Positions 18,145 to 25,810 of a stretch of DNA of 64,000 bases are shown in pieces. Numbering within the stretch: position 1 is the stretch's first letter; each line of letters opens with the position of its first letter. The position numbers and the translations under genes were made by a program. Under the pieces are notes generated by a model. The model made no database searches. It saw only the letters and a list, made by a program, of their open reading frames with translations, and had not been told where the DNA came from. Source of the stretch: Paludisphaera borealis (GTDB lineage: Bacteria > Planctomycetota > Planctomycetia > Isosphaerales > Isosphaeraceae); the NCBI RefSeq assembly GCF_001956985.1, contig NZ_CP019082.1, positions 434,001 to 498,000 on the forward strand, given 5' to 3'.

Positions 18145-18179
18145 AGTTTCCTTGATCCGACGTTTCGTCGTTCGATGTC

Positions 18180-19073
18180 TCAGCCGCCGTCGAGGAACCG
18201 CTGGGTGATCGGCGCGTAGGCGTCGATCCGACGGTCGCGGAGGAACGGCCAGTTCCGCCGCGTTTCCTCCTGGAGCCGGGGGTCGCACGTCGCGGTGATG
18301 ATTTCCTCGCGGTCGCGGCTCCCCTTGGCGAGGATACGGCCGAACGGGTCGGCGAGGAACGAGCCCCCCCAGAATTCGATGCCGCCGTCGGCCGGCCCTT
18401 CATGGCCGATCCGGTTGACCGCGGCGACGAACACGCCGTTGGCGATCGCGTGGGCGCGCTGCATGGTCTCCCAGGCGCTCGCCTGAGCCTCGCCGAACTC
18501 GGCCTTCTCGCTGGGGTGCCAGCCGATGGCCGTGGGGTAGAAGAGGACCTCCGACCCTTGCAAGGCCGTCAGCCGGGCGGCTTCGGGATACCACTGGTCC
18601 CAGCAGACGAGCGTGCCGACGCGGGCGTGGGCGGTCTCGAAGCTCTTGAAGCCGAGGTCGCCGGGCGTGAAGTAGTACTTCTCGTAATAAAGCGGGTCGT
18701 CGGGGATGTGCATCTTGCGATACTTGCCGACGAGCGAGCCGTCGGGGTTCAGCACGACGGCCGTGTTGTGGTAGACGCCGGCCGTCCGCCGCTCGAAGAT
18801 CGAGCCGACGATCACCATCTTCGTCTCGCGGGCGACCTCCGCCAGCGCCTCGGTCGTCGGCCCGGGGATCGGCTCGGCCAGGTCGAACGTGGCGGCGTCC
18901 TCGGTCTGACAGAAATACTGCGTCAGGAACAGCTCCGGCAGACACGCCACCTGCGCGCCGCCTTTCGCCGCGTCGCGAAGCATCGCGGTCGCCCGGCGCA
19001 GGTTGTCGCCGGCGTCGGTCGAACACCGCATCTGGATCAAAGCAACGCGGAACGGCGGGCGGTTCGCCCTCAT
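18180..19073 (-). CDS. aguB: N-carbamoylputrescine amidase (nitrilase superfamily)
   Basis: A 297-residue carbon-nitrogen hydrolase with the Glu-Lys-Cys triad: Glu in ACLPELFLTQYF, Lys in YRKMHIPDDP, Cys in TLVCWDQWYPEAARL. The segments PLYYEKYYFTPGD and WDQWYPEAAR are characteristic of N-carbamoylputrescine amidases, which yield putrescine, CO2 and ammonia. The adjacent agmatine deiminase gene supports this assignment. Together they convert agmatine to putrescine in the cytoplasm. Confidence 0.93.
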   Translation of the reverse strand: MRANRPPFRVALIQMRCSTDAGDNLRRATAMLRDAAKGGAQVACLPELFLTQYFCQTEDAATFDLAEPIPGPTTEALAEVARETKMVIVGSIFERRTAGVYHNTAVVLNPDGSLVGKYRKMHIPDDPLYYEKYYFTPGDLGFKSFETAHARVGTLVCWDQWYPEAARLTALQGSEVLFYPTAIGWHPSEKAEFGEAQASAWETMQRAHAIANGVFVAAVNRIGHEGPADGGIEFWGGSFLADPFGRILAKGSRDREEIITATCDPRLQEETRRNWPFLRDRRIDAYAPITQRFLDGG

Positions 19074-19142
19074 TGTGTCGAGCCTCGTTTCGAGTCGGTG
19101 GTCAGTCAGGTCTTCTCATGTTAGCAGGTCGTCAAGCCCCCC

Positions 19143-19223
19143 ATACAAGCCCGAAGCCCCAGCGAGTGAATCGACTTCGAATGGCCGACCGGAAATTCAC
19201 TCGCTGGCGCTTCGGGCTCGTAT
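19143..19223. repeat. Dispersed inverted repeat, family A (complete pair)
   Basis: 28-bp arms 19143-19170 and 19196-19223 match as reverse complements with two mismatches, around a 25-nt loop. The core is CCCGAAGC..CAGCGAGTGAA, a variant of the 396-475 element. Confidence 0.85.
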
Positions 19224-19331
19224 CCGGGCATGCCCTGGCGGGACTATTTTCATGGAAACCGCCATGACGCCTTCGGGACGCCCGGCCTCACGAAAATGGG
19301 GGCTTTTCGCCTGGCGTCACGACCAGGTCCG

Positions 19332-19418
19332 GTAGGGGCGCCCCTTGTGGGCACCCGGTTCGTTGTCACGCCGACCGCTCACGCTCGGCGATCGGGCACC
19401 CACAAGGGGCGCCCCTAC
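19332..19418. repeat. Dispersed inverted repeat, family C
   Basis: Arms 19332-19357 and 19393-19418 are 26 bp with two mismatches, core GTAGGGGCGCCCCTTGTGGG. A related perfect 27-bp pair lies at 44351-44436. Confidence 0.85.
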
Positions 19419-19450
19419 GGCAAAACACGGACCGGAATTTTCATGCCAAC

Positions 19451-19470
19451 CCGACGCGCCAGCGAGTGAA
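19451..19470. repeat. Family A half-element
   Basis: CCGACGCGCCAGCGAGTGAA is one family A arm with no partner nearby. It joins the two complete repeats just upstream to form a repeat cluster in 19143-19470. Confidence 0.7.
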
Positions 19471-19518
19471 TTCCCGCACGATCATGCTCGCGGCGGGGGG
19501 GGCGAGCCAGTCTGCCAT

Positions 19519-20049
19519 TTAGTCAAACTCGCGCCATCCCGCGGAGCTGCTATCGGATGCGACGCCATCGAGCATGCCCCATTGATGCCTGATCAAGAAC
19601 GAATAACCGTCGCTGGACGAGAAGTAAAAGTGTTCTCCTCGCAGCAGCCAGGGCAGTTGGTCTCTGGTGGTGACTTTAGACACCGTCTCCGGGTATCGGC
19701 CGGTCGCTTGCCTGTGTCGCTTAAGTGCGGGCCGGAGTCGGTCGCAGAAGCTCTTGGCCTGCCCCATGTCGTAACCATTGACGAGCGAGCCGATCGGCAG
19801 TGAGACGAGGCTGCTCCCCGCGACGAGCCCGAGGATGACGGCTCGCCTCGCGAACCGCCGAAGGGCCGGTGCTTCTACCGCCAGCCGGGCGACGAGATAG
19901 GTGAGAAAGCCGATCCCAACCGAGATCACCGCGAGCCCCAAGGCGAAGATCATGGCGATGATCTGGCCGAACGAACCACGCCCCACGACCAACAGCACGA
20001 TATTGATCACACATGAGGCCGCGAGCGCGATTGCCAACCGTCTGGACAT
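19519..20049 (-). CDS. Hypothetical membrane protein
   Basis: A 176-residue protein I do not recognise. The N-terminal half has three hydrophobic segments (about 5-23, 28-55 and 70-90). The C-terminal half is soluble, with RPALKRHRQATGRYPETVSK and FYFSSSDGYSFLI, which resembles the small globular tails of planctomycete membrane proteins of unknown role. It is bordered by repeat clusters on both sides and lies next to the IS110 element, so it is in accessory DNA. Confidence 0.6.
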   Translation of the reverse strand: MSRRLAIALAASCVINIVLLVVGRGSFGQIIAMIFALGLAVISVGIGFLTYLVARLAVEAPALRRFARRAVILGLVAGSSLVSLPIGSLVNGYDMGQAKSFCDRLRPALKRHRQATGRYPETVSKVTTRDQLPWLLRGEHFYFSSSDGYSFLIRHQWGMLDGVASDSSSAGWREFD

Positions 20050-20165
20050 GGTCCGTCGCCTCTTGAGACTGAATTCAACGGTTAAAACCGTGAACTCTGA
20101 TTCTACCAGGCCGATGCGCGAGGCGGCGCCGGCGGCCGTTCCAGGCGAGACGCAGGGTTTGGAGA

Positions 20166-20245
20166 GGAATTCACTCGCTGGCGCTTCGGGCTTCCTTCGG
20201 AGCCTTCGGGACGACTTCCCACGGTGGACACAGAGAACACGGAGG
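20166..20245. repeat. Adjacent family A and family B half-elements
   Basis: A family A arm (20166-20193, TTCACTCGCTGGCGCTTCGG core) is followed by a family B-like arm (20219-20245, GGACACAGAGAACACGGAGG core). Neither has a partner nearby. They lie about 150 bases left of the probable IS110 left end. Confidence 0.7.
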
Positions 20246-20394
20246 GGGATCGACCGGAAAGACCGATCAAAGCGACGAATCGGTAGTAAATTAAACTGGA
20301 GGATTCTCGTAGTCCGTCCGCGTCTTTGACAATTCGTCCGACCGTGTGATGAGCGGCGGCCCCTCGCGAAGATCGATCCGCCGTCATCAAAGAC

Positions 20395-20738
20395 CGCGCG
20401 AAGGAACCTAATCGGCCGGGCTCGCCGCGTGAGGCCGAGTGCAGCGAAAAGCGCGCGAAGGAACGGTCATGAGCCTTTGGCTCAACCCGTCCCATGAAAA
20501 TGGGGTCGGGTTGGGTTATGCTGCGGATGTCCGGCCCTGGGCGAGAGGCCGTCATTGGCTTTGGTGTCGCGAACCCGCGAAGGAACTTGGTCCCGGCCTC
20601 GGCTCGACTTCATGTCGAACCCCGTCCTGTCGCCCCCCGGAAGCGGGGGAGCACGTAGAAGAAACTGCTTTACGCCCCGAGGTCGTCCCACCGGCTCGGA
20701 CTGCTTCGTTTCCGACCACTCGAGTTGGAGGGGACGTC
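20395..20738 (+). ncRNA. Putative bridge RNA / structured leader of the IS110 transposase
   Basis: CGCGCGAAGGAAC occurs at 20395-20407 and 20452-20464, and its 11-base core again at 20576-20586. Between and after these are strong hairpins: TGAGCC-TTT-GGCTCA (20470-20484), a two-tier stem AACCCG/CGGGTT over CCCAT-GAAA-ATGGG (20484-20512), TCGAC-TTCAT-GTCGA (20604-20618) and CCCCCG-GAAG-CGGGGG (20634-20649). IS110-family elements encode a bridge RNA next to the transposase that specifies donor and target DNA. Its exact limits and guide loops cannot be assigned here. Confidence 0.45.
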
Positions 20739-21887
20739 ATGGACATCGTTCACGATCGCTGCGCCGGGCTCGACGTCCACAAGAAGACCGTCGTCGCCTG
20801 CGTCCGCCACATCAACCCCGACGGCTCGGTCGCCTCGGTGGTCCACACCTTCGGCACGATGACCGCCGACCTGCTGGCCCTGGCCGACTGGCTCGACGCC
20901 CACGGCGTCCGCGAGGTCGCCATGGAGAGCACGGGCGTCTACTGGAAGCCGATCTTCCACATCCTGGAAGGGCGATTCGACGTGATGCTGGTCAACGCCG
21001 GGCGGCTCAAGCAGGTCCCCGGCCGCAAGACCGACGTCAAGGACGCCGAGTGGATCGCCCAGTTGCTCCAGCACGGCCTGCTGTCGCCCAGCTTCATCCC
21101 CAAGCCGGAGATCCGCGAGCTTCGCGACCTGACCCGGCAGCGCACCGAGTTGGTCCGCGACCGCGCCGCGGTGGCCAATCGCCTCCAGAAGACGCTGGAG
21201 GACGCCAACGTCAAGCTGGGGTCGGTGGCCAGCGACGTCCTGGGGGCCTCGGGGCGCGCCATGATCCGGGCGATCATCGACGGCCAGGACGACCCGGAGA
21301 AGCTGGCCGATCTGGCCAAGCAGCGGCTCCGGGGCAAGATCCCCGAGCTGAGGCGGGCGCTGTTGGGCCGGGTCACCGACCACCACCGCTTCGTGCTCCG
21401 GCTGCTGACGGATCAGATCGACGCGTTGGAACGCCTGATCGAGCGGCTGGACGAGCGGATCGACGAGGCCATGAGGCCGTTCGACGAGGCGGCGGGCCGG
21501 CTCCAGGGGATCCCCGGAGTGGGGGATCGGGCGGCGGAGGTGATCGTGGGGGAGATCGGGCCGGACGTGGAGTCGTTCCCGACCGCGGGCCACCTCTGCT
21601 CCTGGGCGGGGCTGTGCCCGGGCAACGACCAAAGCGCCGGCAAACGCCGCAGCGGCAAGACGACCAAGGGGAGTCCGTGGCTGCGTTCGCTCCTGGTGCA
21701 GTCGGCGTGGTCGGCCAGCCACGCCAAGAACACCGCCTTCAGCATCTGCTACCGTCGATGGGTCCCACGACTCGGGAAAAAGAAGGCTCTGATCGCCGTG
21801 GCGCACAAGATCCTGGTGGTGATCTGGCACCTGCTCAAGAACGGGGCCGACTACCGCGAACGCCAACTACCAGCCCCCGCAGCCTGA
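20739..21887 (+). CDS. IS110-family transposase (DEDD recombinase)
   Basis: A 382-residue complete transposase. The N-terminal RuvC-like domain shows the DEDD residues: Asp in CAGLDVHKKTVVA, Glu in AMESTGVYW, and the Asp pair in GRKTDVKDAEWIAQLL. A coiled-coil middle (RLIERLDERIDEAM) leads to the Tnp_20 domain, with GIPGVGDRAAEVIVGEIG and the catalytic-Ser region GNDQSAGKRRSGKTTKGSPW. I choose the ATG at 20739, which has GGAGGGG about 5 bases upstream; a longer frame runs into the leader RNA region. No frameshift or internal stop, so it may be active. Confidence 0.93.
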   Translation: MDIVHDRCAGLDVHKKTVVACVRHINPDGSVASVVHTFGTMTADLLALADWLDAHGVREVAMESTGVYWKPIFHILEGRFDVMLVNAGRLKQVPGRKTDVKDAEWIAQLLQHGLLSPSFIPKPEIRELRDLTRQRTELVRDRAAVANRLQKTLEDANVKLGSVASDVLGASGRAMIRAIIDGQDDPEKLADLAKQRLRGKIPELRRALLGRVTDHHRFVLRLLTDQIDALERLIERLDERIDEAMRPFDEAAGRLQGIPGVGDRAAEVIVGEIGPDVESFPTAGHLCSWAGLCPGNDQSAGKRRSGKTTKGSPWLRSLLVQSAWSASHAKNTAFSICYRRWVPRLGKKKALIAVAHKILVVIWHLLKNGADYRERQLPAPAA

Positions 21888-22041
21888 CACATGGCCCGGA
21901 AGATTTTCAGAAGAAGCCAATCGGCCGGGGCGGGTCGCGGCGAGTTGAATTGGGGGGCGACTGCCGGTAGGCTTGCAAGCCAGAGACGGTCCGGCGCGGA
22001 CCGGCCGCCGATCGACGACGCCTTGGCAAGGATTTTGACTC

Positions 22042-22506
22042 ATGGGAGCTGAAGAACGTCTGGCCGCCCTCAACCTCGAACTTCCCCCCGCCCCCAAGCC
22101 GGTGGCCACGTACGTCACGGCGCTGCGCGTCGGCGACCTGCTGTACGTCTCGGGCCACGGGCCGTTGAAGTCGGACGGCAGCCTGATCAAGGGGAAGGTC
22201 GGCGCCGACGCCGATATCGAACTGGGGATCGCCGCGGCGCGGCAGACCGGGCTGGCGATCCTGGCGACCCTCAAGGCCCACCTCGGCTCGCTCGACAAGG
22301 TCGTCCGGGTGGTCAAGAGCCTCGGCATGGTCAACTGCACGCCCGAGTTCGGCGACCAGCCCAAGGTGATCAACGGCTATTCCGACCTGATGCGGGACGT
22401 CTTCGGCGACGACGCCGGCATCGGCACCCGAAGCGCCGTGGGCATGGGGTCGCTGCCCGGCGGGATCGCCGTCGAGATCGAGGCCACGTTCCAGGTCAAA
22501 GACTGA
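22042..22506 (+). CDS. RidA/YjgF-family protein
   Basis: A 154-residue member of the RidA family, enamine/imine deaminases that detoxify reactive intermediates. It belongs to the longer subgroup beginning EERLAALNLELPPAPKPVATYVTA, with GDLLYVSGHGP, a central AARQTGLAILATLKAHLGSLDKVVRVVK, and C-terminal GTRSAVGMGSLPGGIAVEIEATF. The canonical RidA Arg-Cys signature is not obvious, as is common in this subgroup. It is 18 bases upstream of an SDR gene and heads a three-gene operon. Confidence 0.88.
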   Translation: MGAEERLAALNLELPPAPKPVATYVTALRVGDLLYVSGHGPLKSDGSLIKGKVGADADIELGIAAARQTGLAILATLKAHLGSLDKVVRVVKSLGMVNCTPEFGDQPKVINGYSDLMRDVFGDDAGIGTRSAVGMGSLPGGIAVEIEATFQVKD

Positions 22507-22524
22507 AATCAGGAGGTCTTTCGC

Positions 22525-23349
22525 ATGCCGCCGGGAGCCCGACTCGACGACCAGAGATGCCTGATCATCGGCGGGACCAGCGGCATCGGGCTCGCCACGG
22601 CCCGGCGGTTCCTTGAAGAAGGGGCGCGCGTGGTGGTCTGCGGACGCTCGGCCCAGGGCTGTGAGGCCGCGATCCCGCCCCTCGAACTGTTCGGCCCCCA
22701 AAACGTCCACGCGATCACCGCCGACGCCGCCGATCCCGACGCCGTCGACTACCTGTTCCAGAGGACGATCGACCTGCTCGAAGGTCGCATCGACGTCGTC
22801 TTCCACGTCGCCGGGATCAGCGGGCGACGGTTCGGCGACGGCCCGCTCCACGAATGCAGCGTCGAGGGCTGGGACGCCGTCCTCGGCGCCAACGCCAGAT
22901 CGACGTTCCTCACCAACCGCGCCGCCGTTCGGCAAATGCTCGCCCAGGAGCCCGACGCGCACGGCCTGCGGGGGACGGTTCTGAACATGGGCTCCGTGCT
23001 CGGTTGGTCGCCGTCTCCGGACTTGTTTGGTACTTATGCGTACGCCGCGAGCAAGGGGGCGATCGAGGCGATGACGACGGCGGCGGCGGCCCGGTACGCC
23101 CGAGACAAGATCCGGTTCAACCTGATCGCCCCAGGCCTGATCGACACCCCGATGGCCGCCCGGGCGTGCGGCGACCCGGCGATCCTGGCCTATCTGGCCG
23201 CCAAGCAGCCGATGGCCGGCGGCCCGGGATCGGCCGAGGACTGCGCCGAGGCCGCCCTTTACCTGTGCGAGCCGGCTTCGCGATTCTTGACCGGGGTCGT
23301 CCTGAACGTCGACGGCGGCTGGTGCGTCTCCGAGGGGAAGAGTCCATGA
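22525..23349 (+). CDS. SDR-family oxidoreductase
   Basis: A 274-residue classical short-chain dehydrogenase: GGTSGIGLATARRF (cofactor motif), HVAGISGRR in place of NNAG, catalytic Ser in MGSVLGW, YAASKGAIEAM, and LTGVVLNVDGGW. AGGAGG precedes the ATG by 7 bases. It overlaps the next gene by 4 bases (ATGA). The substrate is unknown; the RidA and SIS-domain neighbours point to amino-sugar or keto-sugar metabolism, but weakly. Confidence 0.87.
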   Translation: MPPGARLDDQRCLIIGGTSGIGLATARRFLEEGARVVVCGRSAQGCEAAIPPLELFGPQNVHAITADAADPDAVDYLFQRTIDLLEGRIDVVFHVAGISGRRFGDGPLHECSVEGWDAVLGANARSTFLTNRAAVRQMLAQEPDAHGLRGTVLNMGSVLGWSPSPDLFGTYAYAASKGAIEAMTTAAAARYARDKIRFNLIAPGLIDTPMAARACGDPAILAYLAAKQPMAGGPGSAEDCAEAALYLCEPASRFLTGVVLNVDGGWCVSEGKSP

Positions 23350-24122
23350 CCGAAGACGTTTGCTCTCAGTATCTTAAGGCGGCCCGCGCGGCCCTCGACG
23401 CAATCGAGGCCACGCAGCTTGCGGCGGTCCGCGAGGCGGCGAAGCGGTTCGCGACGACGATCCTCGCCGGCCGTCTGGTCCACGTGTTCGGCACCGGGCA
23501 CTCCCGGATGGCCGTCGAGGAGATGTTCCCGAGGTACGGCTCGTTCCCCGGCTTCCACCCGATCGTCGAGCTGTCGATGAGCTTCCACAACCCGGTCGTC
23601 GGCGCCAACGGCCAGCGCCAGGCGATGTTCCTGGAGAACGTGCAGGGGTTCGGTCCGGTCCTCTGGCGGAACTTCGCCACGAGCCCCGACGACGCCCTGC
23701 TGGCGATCAGCAGCAGCGGCTGCAACGCGGTGACGATCGACGTGGCGGCCGAGGCCAAGCGGCTGGGCATGTACGTGGTGGCCTTGACCTCGAAGGCCAA
23801 CGCCGACGTATCGACCTCGAAGCACGAGTCGGGGGTGAAGCTCTACGAGCTGGCCGACCTCGTCGTCGACCAGCAGGCCCCGCCCGGCGATTCGGTCGTC
23901 TGGATCGACGGCCTGAAAACGCCGGTGGCGCCGCTGTCGAGCGTCACCGGCTGCACCCTGATCAACCTCATGAAAGCCGAGACCGCCCGCCTCCTGACCG
24001 AAGCCGGCCAGCCCCCAAAAGTGCTGACCTCCGCCTGCCACCTCGGCCCCGAACCCGCCCGCCGACTCTTCGAGGAAACCTACGACGACTACCGCCGGCG
24101 GATCGGAGTCCTTTATAAATAA
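23346..24122 (+). CDS. SIS-domain sugar isomerase-like protein
   Basis: A 258-residue protein with one SIS phosphosugar-binding domain. Seen motifs: LVHVFGTGHSRMAVEEMFPRYG (phosphosugar loop), LLAISSSGCNAVTIDVAAEA (SSSG loop) and VVALTSKANA. It resembles the sugar-isomerase-domain proteins encoded near amino-sugar or sugar catabolic genes. It starts inside the SDR stop codon, so the two are translationally coupled. The reaction is not known; an isomerase or regulator role on a phosphorylated sugar is likely. Confidence 0.85.
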   Translation: MTEDVCSQYLKAARAALDAIEATQLAAVREAAKRFATTILAGRLVHVFGTGHSRMAVEEMFPRYGSFPGFHPIVELSMSFHNPVVGANGQRQAMFLENVQGFGPVLWRNFATSPDDALLAISSSGCNAVTIDVAAEAKRLGMYVVALTSKANADVSTSKHESGVKLYELADLVVDQQAPPGDSVVWIDGLKTPVAPLSSVTGCTLINLMKAETARLLTEAGQPPKVLTSACHLGPEPARRLFEETYDDYRRRIGVLYK

Positions 24123-24138
24123 GCAAAAACGAATGCAA

Positions 24139-25068
24139 TCACGGCTTGGCCGGCTCGAAGACCTTCACGTCCGGGTGCATCGTGTAGAGCCGGTCGCCCT
24201 GGGGCGTGGGGACGAGCACGGCGCTCGAGCAGTTGCCGTCGATGATCGGGTTCTTGGCGTACTTCTCCCAGTGGATCAGATCCTTCGAGCGGGCGACGTT
24301 GGTCGTCCAGTTGCGGACTTTCGGGTCGGCCAGCGCATGATAGAAAATGTAGTAGTGCCCCCCCCGGCGCACGACCTGGTTGGCGGCCACCATGGCGCGG
24401 TCGAAGGGTTCGGGGCCCAGCTCGATGATCGGTTCGTCCTTGACGTTTGTCCAGGTTTTGAGGTCGCGGCTGGTCGCCAGCCAGATGCCGGCGTCGCGGC
24501 GCTCGTAGAACAGGTGCCAGACGCCGTTCTCGAACCAGGCGGTCGGGGTGCCGTAGGGGCCCGGGGGGATCGGCGAGCCGTCGACCTTGCGGACGTCGAG
24601 CGAGCCGAAGTCGGTCCAGTGGACGCCGTCGGGCGAGCTGAGGCGATGGGCGATGTCCCCCTTGCCCTCGGCGAACATCTGGTACGTCCCGTTCTGCCGG
24701 ACCACGCAGACGTCCTCGACCCACGACCCCTTGAAGACCGGGTTGGCGGCGTCGCGGGTCCAGTGGACGCCGTCGCGCGACGTGGCGCGGCCCAGCGACA
24801 TCGTCTCCGGCTTGTCGCCGTTGTATCCGGTGTACCAGAGGTTGTACGTCCCCGAGTCGTCGATCAGGATGAACCCGCGCTCCCGGATCTTGCGGTCCCA
24901 GGTGTCGGCTCCGGTCCCCTGAAACACCGGGTTGCCGGCGATCGGCTTCCAGGCCGTGAAGCTCCAGGGCTCCTCGTCCCCCCAGGCCCCGGTCGACCCG
25001 AGAATCCCGGCCGCGAACAGAAAAACGGCGTTGCGAATCAGACTGCGGACGGCTGTCATCATGCTCAA
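24139..25068 (-). CDS. Secreted GH43/GH117-like five-bladed beta-propeller hydrolase
   Basis: A 309-residue exported protein with a signal peptide (about residues 1-30, ending GSTGAWGDEE). Repeated propeller blades are visible through the motifs SRDGVHWTRDAANPVFKG, SPDGVHWTDFG, TSRDLKTWTNVKDEPI and SKDLIHWEKYAKNPII, together with GTYNLWYTGYNGDKP and HYYIFYHAL. These are typical of the GH43/GH32/GH117/GH130 propeller clan. Family assignment within the clan is uncertain, as is the substrate. It converges with the SIS gene, 16 bases apart. Confidence 0.75.
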   Translation of the reverse strand: MSMMTAVRSLIRNAVFLFAAGILGSTGAWGDEEPWSFTAWKPIAGNPVFQGTGADTWDRKIRERGFILIDDSGTYNLWYTGYNGDKPETMSLGRATSRDGVHWTRDAANPVFKGSWVEDVCVVRQNGTYQMFAEGKGDIAHRLSSPDGVHWTDFGSLDVRKVDGSPIPPGPYGTPTAWFENGVWHLFYERRDAGIWLATSRDLKTWTNVKDEPIIELGPEPFDRAMVAANQVVRRGGHYYIFYHALADPKVRNWTTNVARSKDLIHWEKYAKNPIIDGNCSSAVLVPTPQGDRLYTMHPDVKVFEPAKP

Positions 25069-25143
25069 GGCTCCAAATCGCCCCAGTTAATCTTGCGTCG
25101 TCGAGGCTCGGTCGGTAGTCTATTTCATATCCCGAAACCAATC

Positions 25144-25216
25144 GGGGCGGTAGCTCAATTGGGAGAGCGCAGCGTTCGCAATGCTGAGGTTGAGGGTTCG
25201 ATCCCCTTCCGCTCCA
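25144..25216 (+). tRNA. tRNA-Ala(CGC)
   Basis: A 73-base cloverleaf: acceptor GGGGCGG/CCGCTCC containing the G3-U70 pair that specifies alanine, D arm GCTC/GAGC, anticodon arm CAGCG-TTCGCAA-TGCTG giving anticodon CGC, T arm GAGGG-TTCGATC-CCCTT, discriminator A. The CCA end is not encoded. Confidence 0.95.
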
Positions 25217-25618
25217 CTAGTCGTAAACTCCGACGAATCCTCGACTTAGGATGCCCGCCGATGCACGGCGGAGCGGCCGATAGGCTCCAGGTGATCCGGC
25301 AATCTACCGGATTTGGAGGCTTGGCCCGTGTCCACCCCCACGCTTCGGACCCCCTCTTACCGGCATCTCAAGCTCTCCGGCTGAGGAGAGTCCGGGCGAG
25401 TACCACGGGCTCTTGGCCGAGTGGCCTTCCAGCGTCCGTCGATTCCCGGCTTCCGGGACCGAGTTCGGATCTCGCCGGCCGACGCCGTCGGTCCCGTCGT
25501 GCAATCTCCATTGCGCCCCATGCAAAAAGCAATGCAATAGACAACCCTTCGAGTCCGGCGTTGATGGTGTCGGTTCGCAAGTCGTTTCAGGTTAACAGTC
25601 TACGCGATTGGAGTGGGG
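25217..25618 (+). other. Non-coding stretch with three small hairpins
   Basis: No gene is recognised. Hairpins CCGCCG-ATGCA-CGGCGG (25255-25271), ATCCGG-CAATCTA-CCGGAT (25294-25312) and CTCTCC-GGCTGA-GGAGAG (25373-25390) follow each other between the tRNA and a sigma-54-type promoter. A small RNA or tRNA processing/termination structure is possible. Confidence 0.35.
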
Positions 25619-25637
25619 CTGGCACGGGCTCTGCTTA
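25619..25637 (+). promoter_or_regulatory. Sigma-54 (RpoN) type promoter before the receiver-TPR gene
   Basis: CTGGCACGGGCTCTGCTTA keeps GG-N10-GC spacing (GG at 25621-25622, GC at 25633-25634) and a full TGGCACG -24 element; the -12 element is CTGC instead of TTGC. It is about 175 bases before the ATG at 25811 on the same strand. Confidence 0.65.
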
Positions 25638-25810
25638 CTGATCCATGACGGACGACCCGGGCAAGCGAGCGCTTGACCTCCTCTTGGAATTCGACGCGGC
25701 TCGGCCTGCCAGGACGAGAGTCGAGGTGAGCCGCCCCAAGCCTCAATTCTTGGTCGCCTCGCCTGGTCATCAACTGCGATCGCACGGAATACCATCCAGC
25801 CGGTGTAACC

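Larger units (their letters stand above)
20395..21930 (+). mobile_element. IS110-family insertion element (ends tentative)
   Basis: A transposase gene with a structured leader of roughly 330 bases and a short 3' flank, the layout of IS110-group elements. Ends are not fixed by inverted repeats, as expected for this family. An 11-bp direct repeat AATCGGCCGGG at 20410-20420 and 21919-21929 could mark the boundaries, giving an element of about 1.5 kb. It sits beside dispersed palindromic repeats, a common target for this family. Confidence 0.7.

Noticed and set aside
19143-19470. Cluster of repeats that might look like a CRISPR array
   Set aside because: The units are inverted pairs of two different families without regular spacers, and there are no cas genes.
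25370-25420. GAGGAGAGTCCGGGC resembles the conserved 5' segment of RNase P RNA
   Set aside because: The other conserved RNase P segments and the closing 3' strand are missing in the following 300 bases.
24133-25641. Plus-strand open frame running across the tRNA
   Set aside because: Its best-looking peptide is the translated tRNA-Ala sequence; the rest is antisense to the GH43-like gene.
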